Shown piece by piece: positions 17,037 to 25,449 of a DNA stretch of 64,000 nucleotides. The DNA is from JAIBJN01 sp963699495 (GTDB lineage Bacteria > Actinomycetota > Thermoleophilia > Gaiellales > Gaiellaceae). The stretch is from positions 124,001 to 188,000 of the forward strand of contig CAVOUB010000002.1 of NCBI GenBank assembly GCA_963699495.1, read 5' to 3'. The position numbers and the translations under genes were made by a program. How positions within the stretch are numbered: the first letter of the stretch is position 1; every line of letters begins with the position of its first letter. The notes below the pieces were generated by a model that had not been told where the DNA came from, ran no database searches, and saw nothing but the letters and a program-made list of their open reading frames with translations.

Positions 17037-18827
17037 ATGAGCAGCCTCGAGAGCATCCGCAATTTCTCCATCGTCGCCCACATCGACCACGGGAAGTCGA
17101 CGCTCGCCGACCGCATCCTCGAGGTCACGCAGACGCTTTCGCAGCGTGAGATGCGGGAGCAGGTACTTGACTCGATGGAGCTCGAGCGCGAGCGCGGCAT
17201 CACGATCAAGGCCCAGGCGGTACGGGTTCTCTGGCGTGGGCACCAGCTGAACCTGATCGACACCCCGGGTCACGTCGACTTCACCTACGAGGTCTCCCGC
17301 GCGCTCCAGGCCTGCGAGGGAGCGGTGCTGGTCGTGGACGCTGCGCAGGGGATCGAGGCCCAGACGCTGGCGAACGCCTACCTCACGATCGAGAACGACC
17401 TCGAGATCGTCCCGGTCGTGAACAAGATCGACCTCCCGCAGGCGGACCCGGACGCAGCCGCAGCGGAGGTCGCCCAGTTGGTCGGCGAGAGTGCCGACCG
17501 CGTGCTCCGCATCTCGGCGAAGACGGGCGAAGGGATCGAGGAGGTGCTCGACGCGATCGTCGCTCGGATCCCGCCGCCGGAGGGCGATCCTGAAGCGTCG
17601 CCGAGGGCGCTCGTGTTCGACTCGTCCTACGACCAGTACCGCGGCGTCGTCGCCTTCGTGCGCATGGTGGACGGGCGCTTCACGACCCGACAGCGGCTCC
17701 GCGCCATGGCGGCCGGGACCCGCTTCGAGGCCGAGGAGCTCGGCTTCTTCTCGCCCGACCGCCGCCCGACGCCGACGCTCGAGGCAGGGGAGGTCGGCTA
17801 CGTCGTCACCGGCCTGAAGGACGTCAGCCGGCTGCGCGTCGGCGACACCCTGACCGCACAGGACCGCGCGGCGGCCGAACCGCTTCCCGGTTACAAGGAC
17901 GTGAAACCGACGGTCTTCGCCGGGCTCTTCCCGACCGAGTCGGACGACTACCCTTCCCTCCGCGACGCGCTTGAGAAGCTGAAGCTGAACGACGCCTCGC
18001 TCTTCTACGAGCCGGAGACCTCCCAGGCGCTCGGCTTTGGGTTCCGATGTGGGTTCCTCGGGCTCTTGCACATGGAGATCGTGCGCGAGCGTCTCGAGCG
18101 GGAGTTCGACCTGGACCTCCTCGTCACCGCGCCCAACGTGGCCTACCGCGTGCTGACGAAGGCCGGCGAGGAGCTCGAGGTGCACAACCCGGCCGACATG
18201 CCGCGCGAGGTCGAGCTCGTCGAGGAGCCGTACATCCGGGCGATCACGATCGTCCCCAAGGACTACGTCGGCTCCGTGATGGAGCTGAACAACGAGCGCC
18301 GCGGCCGCTTCCACCACATGGAGTACCTGAGCGAGCAGCGCGTCCTCCTCGCATACGACCTGCCGCTCGCCGAGATCGTCTACGACTACTACGACCAGCT
18401 GAAGAGCCGCACGAAGGGGTACGCGAGCTTCGACTACGACGTTATCGGCTTCGAGCCCGGCGACCTCGTTCGCCTGGACGTGCTGCTCGCGGGCGACCCG
18501 GTGGACGCGCTCAGCCTGATCGTCCACCGTGACGGCGCGTACCCCCGTGGACGGGCGCTCGTCGACCGCCTGCGCCAGGAGATCCCTCGTCAGATGTTCG
18601 ACGTGCCCGTGCAGGCTGCGATCGGATCTCGCATCGTCGCGCGCGAGACGATCAAGGCGCGGCGCAAGGACGTGCTCGCGAAGTGCTACGGGGGCGACAT
18701 CACCCGCAAACGCAAGCTGCTGGAGCGGCAGAAGAAGGGGAAGAAGCGGATGAAGCAGGTCGGGTCCGTGGAGGTGCCCCAGGAGGCCTTCCTCGCCGTG
18801 CTCAACCTCGACGGAGATCGCAAGTGA
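17037..18827 (+). CDS. lepA: elongation factor 4 (LepA)
   Basis: Ribosomal GTPase that acts on stalled or immature ribosomes, 596 residues. G domain: AHIDHGKSTLADRI (P-loop), ERERGITIKAQ (switch I), DTPGHVDF and NKIDLPQAD. Then domains II and III and the LepA-specific C-terminal domain ending with GGDITRKRKLLERQKKGKKR, which contacts tRNA. It starts with ATG and overlaps hemW by four bases (GTGA). Confidence 0.97.
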   Translation: MSSLESIRNFSIVAHIDHGKSTLADRILEVTQTLSQREMREQVLDSMELERERGITIKAQAVRVLWRGHQLNLIDTPGHVDFTYEVSRALQACEGAVLVVDAAQGIEAQTLANAYLTIENDLEIVPVVNKIDLPQADPDAAAAEVAQLVGESADRVLRISAKTGEGIEEVLDAIVARIPPPEGDPEASPRALVFDSSYDQYRGVVAFVRMVDGRFTTRQRLRAMAAGTRFEAEELGFFSPDRRPTPTLEAGEVGYVVTGLKDVSRLRVGDTLTAQDRAAAEPLPGYKDVKPTVFAGLFPTESDDYPSLRDALEKLKLNDASLFYEPETSQALGFGFRCGFLGLLHMEIVRERLEREFDLDLLVTAPNVAYRVLTKAGEELEVHNPADMPREVELVEEPYIRAITIVPKDYVGSVMELNNERRGRFHHMEYLSEQRVLLAYDLPLAEIVYDYYDQLKSRTKGYASFDYDVIGFEPGDLVRLDVLLAGDPVDALSLIVHRDGAYPRGRALVDRLRQEIPRQMFDVPVQAAIGSRIVARETIKARRKDVLAKCYGGDITRKRKLLERQKKGKKRMKQVGSVEVPQEAFLAVLNLDGDRK

Positions 18828-19942
18828 GCGCGGGCGCCCGCCATCTCTACGTTCACTTGCCGTTCTGCGGACACCGCTGCGGCTACTGCGACTTCGTGAC
18901 GCTGGTCGGTCAGGTCGAGGGTCACGGGGCCTACGTCGACGCGCTGCTCGCCGAGCTGGAGCTAGAGCGGGGCTTCCTCGCCGGCGAGGTGGAGACGGTG
19001 TTCCTCGGCGGGGGCACGCCGACGTTTACCGAGCCAGTCGAGCTTGCCCGGCTGCTCGCCGCGCTCCCGCGCGCCGAGGAGATCACGGTCGAGGCGAACC
19101 CCGAGACGGTGACGCCTGCGCTCGCCGCGCTCCTCCGGGCGGCCGGCGTCACCCGCGTATCGCTCGGCGCCCAGAGTTTTCAGCCGGACTTGCTCGCCGT
19201 TCTCGAGCGGCAAGCGGGCCCTGATGTCGTCCGCCGCGCCTTCTACCATCTGCGTGATGCCGGGTTTGACAACATCTCGCTGGACCTCATCTACGGGATC
19301 CCCGGCCAGAGCCCCGCCGACCTGGGCCTCGACCTTGCAGAGGCGATCGCGCTGGGCCCGGAGCACCTTTCGTGCTACGAGCTCGAGGCGAAACCCGGCA
19401 CGCGCTTCACCTACGCGTTCGGCGACGAGCTCACGCGCCAGGCTGAGGCGATGGAGGGCTACTTCGAGCTCGTGGTGGAGATGCTTGTCGGTGCCGGCTA
19501 CCGCTGGTATGAGACGGCGAATTTCTGCCGCCCGGGTCGGCAGGCCCGCCACAACCTCGGCTACTGGCGAGGCCGTGACTACCTGGGCATCGGGATCGGA
19601 GCCGTCTCGACCGTGAACGGGCTGCGCTGGCGGAACCGTCCCAGCCTGCTCGGGTATCAGGCCGCGCTCGGCGCGGGGAGGCGGCCGCCGCGGGAGGAGG
19701 AGCCCCTCGAGCCGGACGTGGTGCGGCGCGAGCGCCTGCTCCTGGGCCTGCGCCTGGACGAGCCGGTGTCGCTCGCAGGGGTCGAAGGCGCCGTGGACGG
19801 GGCGGCGCTGGCCCGCATGGAGCGACTCGGCCTGGCCGAGGTGCGCGAGGGCGGGCTCGCCCTCACCCGGCGAGGCCGCTTCCTGGGCGGCGGTGTGACG
19901 GCGGAGCTGATGGCTGAAAGCCCTGCAAAAAGTACAATTTAG
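18824..19942 (+). CDS. hemW: radical SAM heme chaperone HemW
   Basis: 372 residues. It begins almost directly with HLYVHLPFCGHRCGYCDFVT, the CxxxCxxC cluster motif with the extra Cys of HemW/coproporphyrinogen-dehydrogenase-like proteins, followed by VFLGGGTPT and ISLDLIYGIPGQ. HemW inserts heme into respiratory enzymes; it is often misannotated as HemN. The GTG at 18824 overlaps the lepA stop. The order lepA-hemW-hrcA-dnaJ is conserved in many Gram-positive bacteria. Confidence 0.93.
   Translation: MSAGARHLYVHLPFCGHRCGYCDFVTLVGQVEGHGAYVDALLAELELERGFLAGEVETVFLGGGTPTFTEPVELARLLAALPRAEEITVEANPETVTPALAALLRAAGVTRVSLGAQSFQPDLLAVLERQAGPDVVRRAFYHLRDAGFDNISLDLIYGIPGQSPADLGLDLAEAIALGPEHLSCYELEAKPGTRFTYAFGDELTRQAEAMEGYFELVVEMLVGAGYRWYETANFCRPGRQARHNLGYWRGRDYLGIGIGAVSTVNGLRWRNRPSLLGYQAALGAGRRPPREEEPLEPDVVRRERLLLGLRLDEPVSLAGVEGAVDGAALARMERLGLAEVREGGLALTRRGRFLGGGVTAELMAESPAKSTI
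19933..19938 (+). promoter_or_regulatory. -10 box of hrcA
   Basis: TACAAT, eight bases before the hrcA ATG, within an unusually A/T-rich patch (AAAAAGTACAATTTAGGACAA). No CIRCE inverted repeat (TTAGCACTC-N9-GAGTGCTAA) is visible nearby. Confidence 0.6.
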
Positions 19943-19946
19943 GACA

Positions 19947-20990
19947 ATGACGGACGCGCAAGAGCTTCGTCTCAGCCAGCGGCAGGAGCTGATCCTCGCC
20001 CGTGTGGTCGAGGAGTACGTCGCCACGGGCTCACCGGTGGGGTCGAAGGCGCTGGTCGAGCGGGCGGGGCTCGGCGTCTCGCCCTCGACGGTGCGGTACG
20101 AGCTCGCGGTCCTCGAGGAACAGGGCCTGCTCACGCACCCGCACACGTCTGCGGGGCGCGTCCCGACGGATGCCGGCTACCGTCTGTTCGTCGATCGGCT
20201 GCTCGATCGGCTCGAGCCTCCGCCGTCGGCCCTCGACCTCGATCTCTCGGGAGTCGAGAGCCAGGTCGACTCGGCTCTCCGGACGACGACCGAGGCCCTG
20301 GCGGACCTCACGCACCTGCTGGCGCTCGTGTCCGCACCGCCGCTCGAGACGACGATCGTCCGGCACGTCGAGGTGCTGCTCCTGCAGCCGCACGTCGTCA
20401 TGGCCGTCGTGATCACGTCGACGGGAGGGGTGACGAAGCGGCTCGTCACGTTCGACGAGCCCGTCGACGCGGGCCTCGCGGACTGGGCGGGCCAGTACCT
20501 GAACGAGACCCTGGCCGGCCTCAGGCTCGGCGCGCGTCTCCTGCGGAGCCGCTTCGAGGACGCCGCGCTGTCCGAGCGAGAGCGGACGTTCCTGCACCGG
20601 CTGCGCCCCGCGTTCACCGCGGCCCTCGAGGCCGAGGAGCAAACGCTGTACGTCGGCGGGACGGCCGGCGTGCTCGACGAGTTCCGAGCCGACGAGCTAC
20701 GGACGTACCGGCATGTGCTGGAGGTGCTCGAGCAGCGGGCGGCCGTGCTCGACCTCCTGCGGGCGAGCCTGGGCTCCAAGCGCGCGTTCGTACGGGTCGG
20801 CCGGGACCTCGACGACCCGGACCTCGTCGGCGTCTCGCTCGTCGGCGCTCCGTACGGCCTCCAGCACCTGAACCTCGGCACGGTCAGCCTCCTCGGCCCG
20901 ACGCGGATGGACTACGAGAAGGCCATCGCAGCGGTCCGCTCGGCCGCGCGCGAGCTCTCCCGCTTCGTCGAGGAGCTCTACGAGAGCTGA
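19947..20990 (+). CDS. hrcA: heat-inducible transcription repressor HrcA
   Basis: 347 residues. N-terminal winged helix (ILARVVEEYVATGSPVGSKAL, then VSPSTVRYELAVLEEQGLL) and the family landmark THPHTSAGRVPTDAGYR. A GAF-like domain and the C-terminal TVSLLGPTRMDYEKAIAAVR follow. HrcA represses groE/dnaK operons through CIRCE operators. None is seen in front of hrcA or dnaJ here, so its targets probably lie elsewhere. Confidence 0.94.
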   Translation: MTDAQELRLSQRQELILARVVEEYVATGSPVGSKALVERAGLGVSPSTVRYELAVLEEQGLLTHPHTSAGRVPTDAGYRLFVDRLLDRLEPPPSALDLDLSGVESQVDSALRTTTEALADLTHLLALVSAPPLETTIVRHVEVLLLQPHVVMAVVITSTGGVTKRLVTFDEPVDAGLADWAGQYLNETLAGLRLGARLLRSRFEDAALSERERTFLHRLRPAFTAALEAEEQTLYVGGTAGVLDEFRADELRTYRHVLEVLEQRAAVLDLLRASLGSKRAFVRVGRDLDDPDLVGVSLVGAPYGLQHLNLGTVSLLGPTRMDYEKAIAAVRSAARELSRFVEELYES

Positions 20991-21018
20991 GCGGAGCGGC
21001 TCCCGCAAGGGGCCGGAG

Positions 21019-21024
21019 TACCCT
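21019..21024 (+). promoter_or_regulatory. -10 box of leaderless dnaJ
   Basis: TACCCT, then exactly six bases (ACGACC), then the GTG start of dnaJ at 21031. No Shine-Dalgarno site is seen in the 40-base gap after hrcA. Confidence 0.6.
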
Positions 21025-21030
21025 ACGACC

Positions 21031-22155
21031 GTGGCTACCACGCGCGACTACTACGAGATCCTCGGCCTCCCGCGCGACGCGGACGAGCGCGCGATCAAGT
21101 CGGCGTTCCGTCGGCTGGCGCGTGAGCTCCACCCCGACGTCTCCGACCACCCGGAGGCCCAGGAACGGTTTCGCGAGGCCGCGGAGGCCTACGAGGTCCT
21201 TTCGAAGGCCGAGACCCGTGAGCTCTACGACCGCTTCGGCCACGAGGGGTTGCAGACGGGCGGCTTCAGACCCACGGACTTTGACTTCGGGAGCCTGGGC
21301 GACCTCTTCTCCGCCTTCTTCGGCGATGATCTCTTCGGAGGCCTCGGCGGCCGCCCGGGGCGACGCTCCGCGCGCGGCGCCGACATCCTCGCCGAGGTCG
21401 AGATCGAGCTCCCGGAGGCGGCCGAGGGGGCGAAGCGCACCGTGCTGTTCCCCGCCGTCACCGACTGCGCGACCTGCCACGGGACAGGCGCGGCTCCCGG
21501 AACGTCACCGACGGCCTGCGTGGGATGCGGAGGAGCCGGCCGCCTCCAGTCGGTCTCGAACTCCTTCTTCGGACAGGTCGTGCGCACCCAGGCCTGCCCG
21601 CGGTGCGGCGGCACCGGGGAGATCGTCGAGACGCCCTGTGAGGACTGCTCGGGCACCGGCCGTCTCACCGAGCAGCGTGAGCTCGAGGTGGAGATCCCGC
21701 CGGGAATCCACGACGGCCAGCGAATCCGCCTGGGCGGGGAAGGGCACGCGGGTCTCGTGGGCGGCCGCGCCGGCGACGTCTACGTCCTGGTCAACGTCCG
21801 GCCCGATCCCCGCTTCATACGTGACGGGAACGACATCGTCACGACCGTCGACCTGACGATGACCCAGGCCGCTCTCGGTACGACGGTCCCGGTCGCGACC
21901 CTCGACGGCGACCAGGAGCTCGAGTTCGCCCCGGGAACGCAGCCGGGCGAGATCAGGGTCCTCCGGGGCAAGGGCATGCCCGTCCTGCAGGGACGAGGTC
22001 GTGGCGATCATCGGGTGCTCGTCAACGTTGCCATTCCCGCCCACCTCACGGACGAGCAGCGCAAGCTCCTCGACGAGTTCGCGCGAAGCGAGCACGAGCG
22101 CAACTACGGGTCGGAGGGGGGCTTCTTCGAAAGGCTCCGCTCCGTGTTCCGCTGA
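21031..22155 (+). CDS. dnaJ: chaperone DnaJ
   Basis: 374 residues. J domain YYEILGLPRDADERAIKSAF with the HPD motif (LHPDVSDHP) that stimulates DnaK ATPase. Then a G/F-rich linker (GFRPTDFDFGSLGDLFSAFFG) and four CxxCxGxG zinc repeats: CATCHGTG, CVGCGGAG, CPRCGGTG, CEDCSGTG. C-terminal substrate-binding domains follow. It is a full type I DnaJ. dnaK and grpE are not adjacent; the hrcA-dnaJ-prmA order is the conserved context. Confidence 0.96.
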   Translation: MATTRDYYEILGLPRDADERAIKSAFRRLARELHPDVSDHPEAQERFREAAEAYEVLSKAETRELYDRFGHEGLQTGGFRPTDFDFGSLGDLFSAFFGDDLFGGLGGRPGRRSARGADILAEVEIELPEAAEGAKRTVLFPAVTDCATCHGTGAAPGTSPTACVGCGGAGRLQSVSNSFFGQVVRTQACPRCGGTGEIVETPCEDCSGTGRLTEQRELEVEIPPGIHDGQRIRLGGEGHAGLVGGRAGDVYVLVNVRPDPRFIRDGNDIVTTVDLTMTQAALGTTVPVATLDGDQELEFAPGTQPGEIRVLRGKGMPVLQGRGRGDHRVLVNVAIPAHLTDEQRKLLDEFARSEHERNYGSEGGFFERLRSVFR

Positions 22156-22169
22156 GCAGCCTTCGCCGG

Positions 22170-22919
22170 GTGGCCGTCACCGTCTCGGCCGAGCGCGCCG
22201 AGGAGGCGCGCGCCGCGATGGTCGACCTGTTCCCCGAGGGGTTCGAGGAGCGCGAGGCGGACGAGGCGGTCGAGCTCGCCGCCTACACGGAGCGGCCGGA
22301 CGCGGCCGCCCTGCTGAGCGGGCTCGGACCCGTGCACGAGCTGGAGGTCGAGGTCGGCTGGGAGGACGGCTGGAGACGGTTTCATCAGCCCGTGCGGATC
22401 GGCCCGCTCTGGATCGGCCCCTCCTGGGAGGCAAGCGATCCCGATGCGACCGCGATCGTCGTCGACCCCGGCCGCGCGTTCGGGACCGGCGCCCACGCCA
22501 CGACCCGCCTGTGCCTGGAGCTCCTGCTCGGCCTGGCGCCGGCCGGCATCGCCGACGTCGGTTGCGGCTCCGGGGTCGTCGCAGTCGCTGCCGCAAAGCT
22601 CGGCTTCGCCCCGGTCGTCGCGCTCGACAATGACGAGTTGGCCGTCGAGGCGGCCACGGCGAACGCGGCTGCGAACGAGGTCGAGGTCGACGTCCGTCTC
22701 GCCGATGTGCTGTCCGACCCGCTTCCGACGGTCGAGATCGCGGTCGCCAACATCGCCCGGGAGCCCGTCGAGCGGGTCGCCGAGCGCTTTTCCGGTGAGG
22801 TCGTGGTCGCCTCGGGGTATCTCGCCGAGGAGTGGCCTTCGCCCCGGGGGTGGCAGCGCGGCGAGCGGCGCGTGGCCGGCGAGTGGGCCGCCGATCTCCT
22901 GGTACGGGCCGAGGGCTAG
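22170..22919 (+). CDS. prmA: ribosomal protein L11 methyltransferase
   Basis: 249 residues. Trimethylates ribosomal protein L11 using SAM. The PrmA signature DPGRAFGTGAHATTRLCLELL (read in two parts) precedes the SAM-binding motif IADVGCGSGVVAVAAAKLG, and VANIAREPV replaces the usual NI-x-A/P-L motif. It is shorter at the N-terminus than many homologues. GTG start 14 bases after dnaJ, a standard neighbour. Confidence 0.9.
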   Translation: MAVTVSAERAEEARAAMVDLFPEGFEEREADEAVELAAYTERPDAAALLSGLGPVHELEVEVGWEDGWRRFHQPVRIGPLWIGPSWEASDPDATAIVVDPGRAFGTGAHATTRLCLELLLGLAPAGIADVGCGSGVVAVAAAKLGFAPVVALDNDELAVEAATANAAANEVEVDVRLADVLSDPLPTVEIAVANIAREPVERVAERFSGEVVVASGYLAEEWPSPRGWQRGERRVAGEWAADLLVRAEG

Positions 22920-22931
22920 ACTGGCAGCTCG

Positions 22932-23333
22932 ATGCAGAGCGGCTGGGGCTGGCGCTGGTTCGGCGCCTGGGTCGGCGCGGGCATCCTGCTGGCCTTCTCT
23001 CTTGTCAGCGCGCTCTCGATCGGGTTGTTCGTGCTTCCGTTCGCGCTGGTCGCGCTCTGGGCCGTTGCGCGCGGGTCGCGGTACTGGCCCACCGCGCTCG
23101 GTCTCATCTCCGGCGCGGGCCTCGTCTGTCTCCTGATCTGGGCGCTCAACCGCGACTACGAGCCGTGCCCGCCGGGCGGCATAAGCGTCTCGGCGGACGA
23201 CCCCTCGTCCTCGTTCACCTGCGGCGGCCACGATCCCCTCCCCTGGCTCGTCGCGGGCATCGTGCTCACTCTCGCCGGTGCCGTCGCATTCGCGGTCCTC
23301 CGGAGGCTGGACCGGTTCGCGCACGTGGGCTAG
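22932..23333 (+). CDS. small multi-spanning membrane protein, unknown function
   Basis: 133 residues with four hydrophobic segments (GAWVGAGILLAFSLVSALSI, LFVLPFALVALWAVA, TALGLISGAGLVCLLIWAL, WLVAGIVLTLAGAVAFAVL). Between helices 3 and 4 an outside loop holds two Cys (EPCPPGG and SFTCGGHDP). TAGACT at 22917-22922 is a fitting -10 box nine bases before the ATG. No known family was recognised. Confidence 0.75.
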   Translation: MQSGWGWRWFGAWVGAGILLAFSLVSALSIGLFVLPFALVALWAVARGSRYWPTALGLISGAGLVCLLIWALNRDYEPCPPGGISVSADDPSSSFTCGGHDPLPWLVAGIVLTLAGAVAFAVLRRLDRFAHVG

Positions 23334-23346
23334 CATCGGCCCTCTC

Positions 23347-24543
23347 GTGGCCACCTTCACCGTCGACTTCCTCGGCTGCAAGGTTTCGCATACGGATGTC
23401 CAGGAGATCCGCGAGCGGCTGGTGGCGGACGGACATGTCGAGGCCCACGACGCGGTCGACGTCGCCGTCGTCAATGCGTGCTGCGTCACCAACGAGGCTG
23501 TCCGCAAGTCGAGGCAGGCCGCGAGGCGGGCCGCGCGCGGGGCGAAGCGCGTGTACGTGACGGGCTGTGGGGCAAACCTCACCGGCGACGCGTTCGCGGA
23601 CCTGCCCGCGAACGTGACCGTCGTCCGCCTCCCCGGTGAGCGGACGCCCGAGTTCGTGGCCCGGGACGTCGGCGCGATCGGCTGCGTCCGCGCCGACGTC
23701 GGCCTCGACCGGATCAGGGCGTTCGTGAAGGTGCAGGACGGCTGCAGCTTCTCCTGCGCGTTCTGCGTCATCCCGCAGGTGCGCGGTGCCTCGCGGAGCA
23801 GGGCGGCGGAGGCCGTACTCGCCGAGGTTCGGCGGCGGGTCGATCACGGCCATCGGGAAGTCGTCCTCACCGGGATCAACCTGGGCTGCTATCGCGATCG
23901 CGCGGCCGGCTTCGACTTGCCGCGGCTCGTGCGGGAGGCGGGTGGGACGCCCGGGCTCGAGCGGCTGCGCCTCTCCTCGATCGAGGTCAATCACCTGAGC
24001 GAGGAGCTGATCGCCGCGATGAACGAGACGCCGGCCGTCTCGCCGCACCTGCACGTCCCGCTCCAGTCCGGCGACGACCGCGTGCTCGAGGCGATGGGGA
24101 GGCGGTACTCCGTCGCGACGTACCTCAGGCGCGTCGCCCGTGCGGAGGGCTTCAACCTGACGGCCGACGTCATCGTCGGCTTCCCGACCGAGGACGAGGC
24201 CGCCTTCGAGCGGACGCTGAGGGTCGTCGAGGAGGCGGGCCTCACGAAGGTGCACGTCTTCCCGTATTCGCCGCGCCCAGGCACGAGGACGGCTGCGACC
24301 GACACGGTCCCCGACCGCGTGAAGAAGGAGCGCAGCGCGCGCCTGCGGGAGCTGTCGGCCGAGCTCTGCAGGCGCCGCTGGCGGGCGAAGGTCGGCGCCA
24401 GGGACCTCGTGCTCGTCGACCGGCCGGGCCGAGGATATGGAGACGACTACACTCCCTGGCTCGTGAACGCCCGCGTCGGTGGGCTCGTGCAGGCCAGGGC
24501 GGTGGACGTGAGCGAGGAAGGAGTCGTCGGTGTCCGAGTCTGA
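23347..24543 (+). CDS. mtaB: tRNA t6A37 methylthiotransferase MtaB
   Basis: Radical SAM enzyme that converts t6A37 to ms2t6A37 in tRNA, 398 residues. N-terminal UPF0004 domain with FLGCKVSHTDVQ, radical SAM motif GCSFSCAFCVIPQVRG (CxxxCxxC) and a C-terminal TRAM-like region (DLVLVDRPGRGYG onward). The opening FLGCKVSxxD (usually FLGCKVNQYE) is MtaB-like rather than MiaB-like. GTG at 23347 is the first start at the conserved N-terminus. A -10-like TAGCAT overlaps the previous stop. Its 3' end overlaps the HIT gene by 14 bases. Confidence 0.9.
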   Translation: MATFTVDFLGCKVSHTDVQEIRERLVADGHVEAHDAVDVAVVNACCVTNEAVRKSRQAARRAARGAKRVYVTGCGANLTGDAFADLPANVTVVRLPGERTPEFVARDVGAIGCVRADVGLDRIRAFVKVQDGCSFSCAFCVIPQVRGASRSRAAEAVLAEVRRRVDHGHREVVLTGINLGCYRDRAAGFDLPRLVREAGGTPGLERLRLSSIEVNHLSEELIAAMNETPAVSPHLHVPLQSGDDRVLEAMGRRYSVATYLRRVARAEGFNLTADVIVGFPTEDEAAFERTLRVVEEAGLTKVHVFPYSPRPGTRTAATDTVPDRVKKERSARLRELSAELCRRRWRAKVGARDLVLVDRPGRGYGDDYTPWLVNARVGGLVQARAVDVSEEGVVGVRV

Positions 24544-24865
24544 CTGCCTCTTCTGCCACCTCTACGTGGAAGGGGATCACGTGCGCAAGACCGACGGCTT
24601 CGCCGCTATCCGGGACATCTACCCGAAGGCTCCCGTGCACCTCCTCGTCATCCCCGAGCGGCACGTCGAGAGCTTCCGCGACGTCGGCGAGTTCGGCGGT
24701 GAGGAGGCGAAGGACATGCTCCAATTCGTGGCTGCGACCGCGCGCGAGGCGGGGCTCGACGACTATCGCGTCGTCGTCAACGTCGGCCCCGGGGGCGGGC
24801 AGACGGTCTTCCACCTCCACTGGCACATCCTGGGCGGAGACCCGGCCCTGGGGGGGTTCGAATGA
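24530..24865 (+). CDS. HIT family nucleotide-binding protein
   Basis: 111 residues. CLFCHLYVEGD opens the protein; HLHWHILGG is the histidine-triad active site that attacks nucleotide phosphates. Probably an HINT-like purine nucleoside phosphoramidase. It begins with GTG inside the end of mtaB and overlaps yqeY by four bases (ATGA), so it is translated within an operon. Confidence 0.92.
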   Translation: MSESDCLFCHLYVEGDHVRKTDGFAAIRDIYPKAPVHLLVIPERHVESFRDVGEFGGEEAKDMLQFVAATAREAGLDDYRVVVNVGPGGGQTVFHLHWHILGGDPALGGFE

Positions 24866-25305
24866 GCCTGATCGCGGAGATCGAGGACGAGATCAAGGAC
24901 GCCATGAAGGCGCGCGACCAGCTGCGCACCGACACGCTCCGCCTCACGCTTGCGTCGCTGCGGGCGGCCGAGAAGGAGCTCGGCCGGCCGCTGAAGGAGG
25001 ACGAGGAGCTGCAGGTCCTGCAGCGGGAGCGCAAGCGCCGGGCCGAGGCGGCGGAGGCGTTTCGTGCGGCGGGGCGCGAGGAGCAGGCCGACAAGGAGGA
25101 GGACGAGCTCGAGATCATCGAGGAGTTCATGCCGGACCCGCTCGACGAGACGGCGATCGAGCGGATCGTCGACGACGCGATCGCCGAGACGGGGGCGACG
25201 TCGCTCCGCGATCTCGGCCGTGTGATGGCCGACGTGATGCCGCAGGTGGCCGGCCGCGCCGACGGCTCGGAGGTCAGCCAGCTCGTGCGCGAGAAGCTTG
25301 CCTGA
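24862..25305 (+). CDS. GatB/YqeY domain protein
   Basis: 147 residues, mostly charged and helical. It matches the YqeY family, related to the tRNA-binding tail of GatB: IEDEIKDAMKARDQLRTDTL at the N-terminus and LRDLGRVMADVMPQVAGRADG near the end are typical. There is no catalytic domain; a role in tRNA amidotransfer is only suggested by homology. It ends the mtaB-HIT-yqeY set. Confidence 0.9.
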   Translation: MSLIAEIEDEIKDAMKARDQLRTDTLRLTLASLRAAEKELGRPLKEDEELQVLQRERKRRAEAAEAFRAAGREEQADKEEDELEIIEEFMPDPLDETAIERIVDDAIAETGATSLRDLGRVMADVMPQVAGRADGSEVSQLVREKLA

Positions 25306-25436
25306 GCTGGGCGTCTTCCGGCACGAATCCGCGCGCCACGCGTTCGCCTCTCCGCGCTAGGACCCCCGGTGGGGGGACTCCGGCGGGCGCCGGCCGTGCG
25401 TGCGCGCCCCGGGCGGGGGCGTGCCGGTCAGGCAAC

Positions 25437-25442
25437 TAGACT
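25437..25442 (+). promoter_or_regulatory. -10 box of phoH
   Basis: TAGACT ends seven bases before the TTG start of phoH at 25450. It follows a 130-base GC-rich spacer (25306-25436) that contains short hairpins such as ACCCCCGGTGGGGG but no gene. Confidence 0.55.
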
Positions 25443-25449
25443 TTGATCG

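Noticed and set aside
25306..25436. Riboswitch in the phoH upstream region
   Set aside because: GC-rich short hairpins only; no known consensus, and the -10 box sits after this region, so it would not be in the phoH mRNA.
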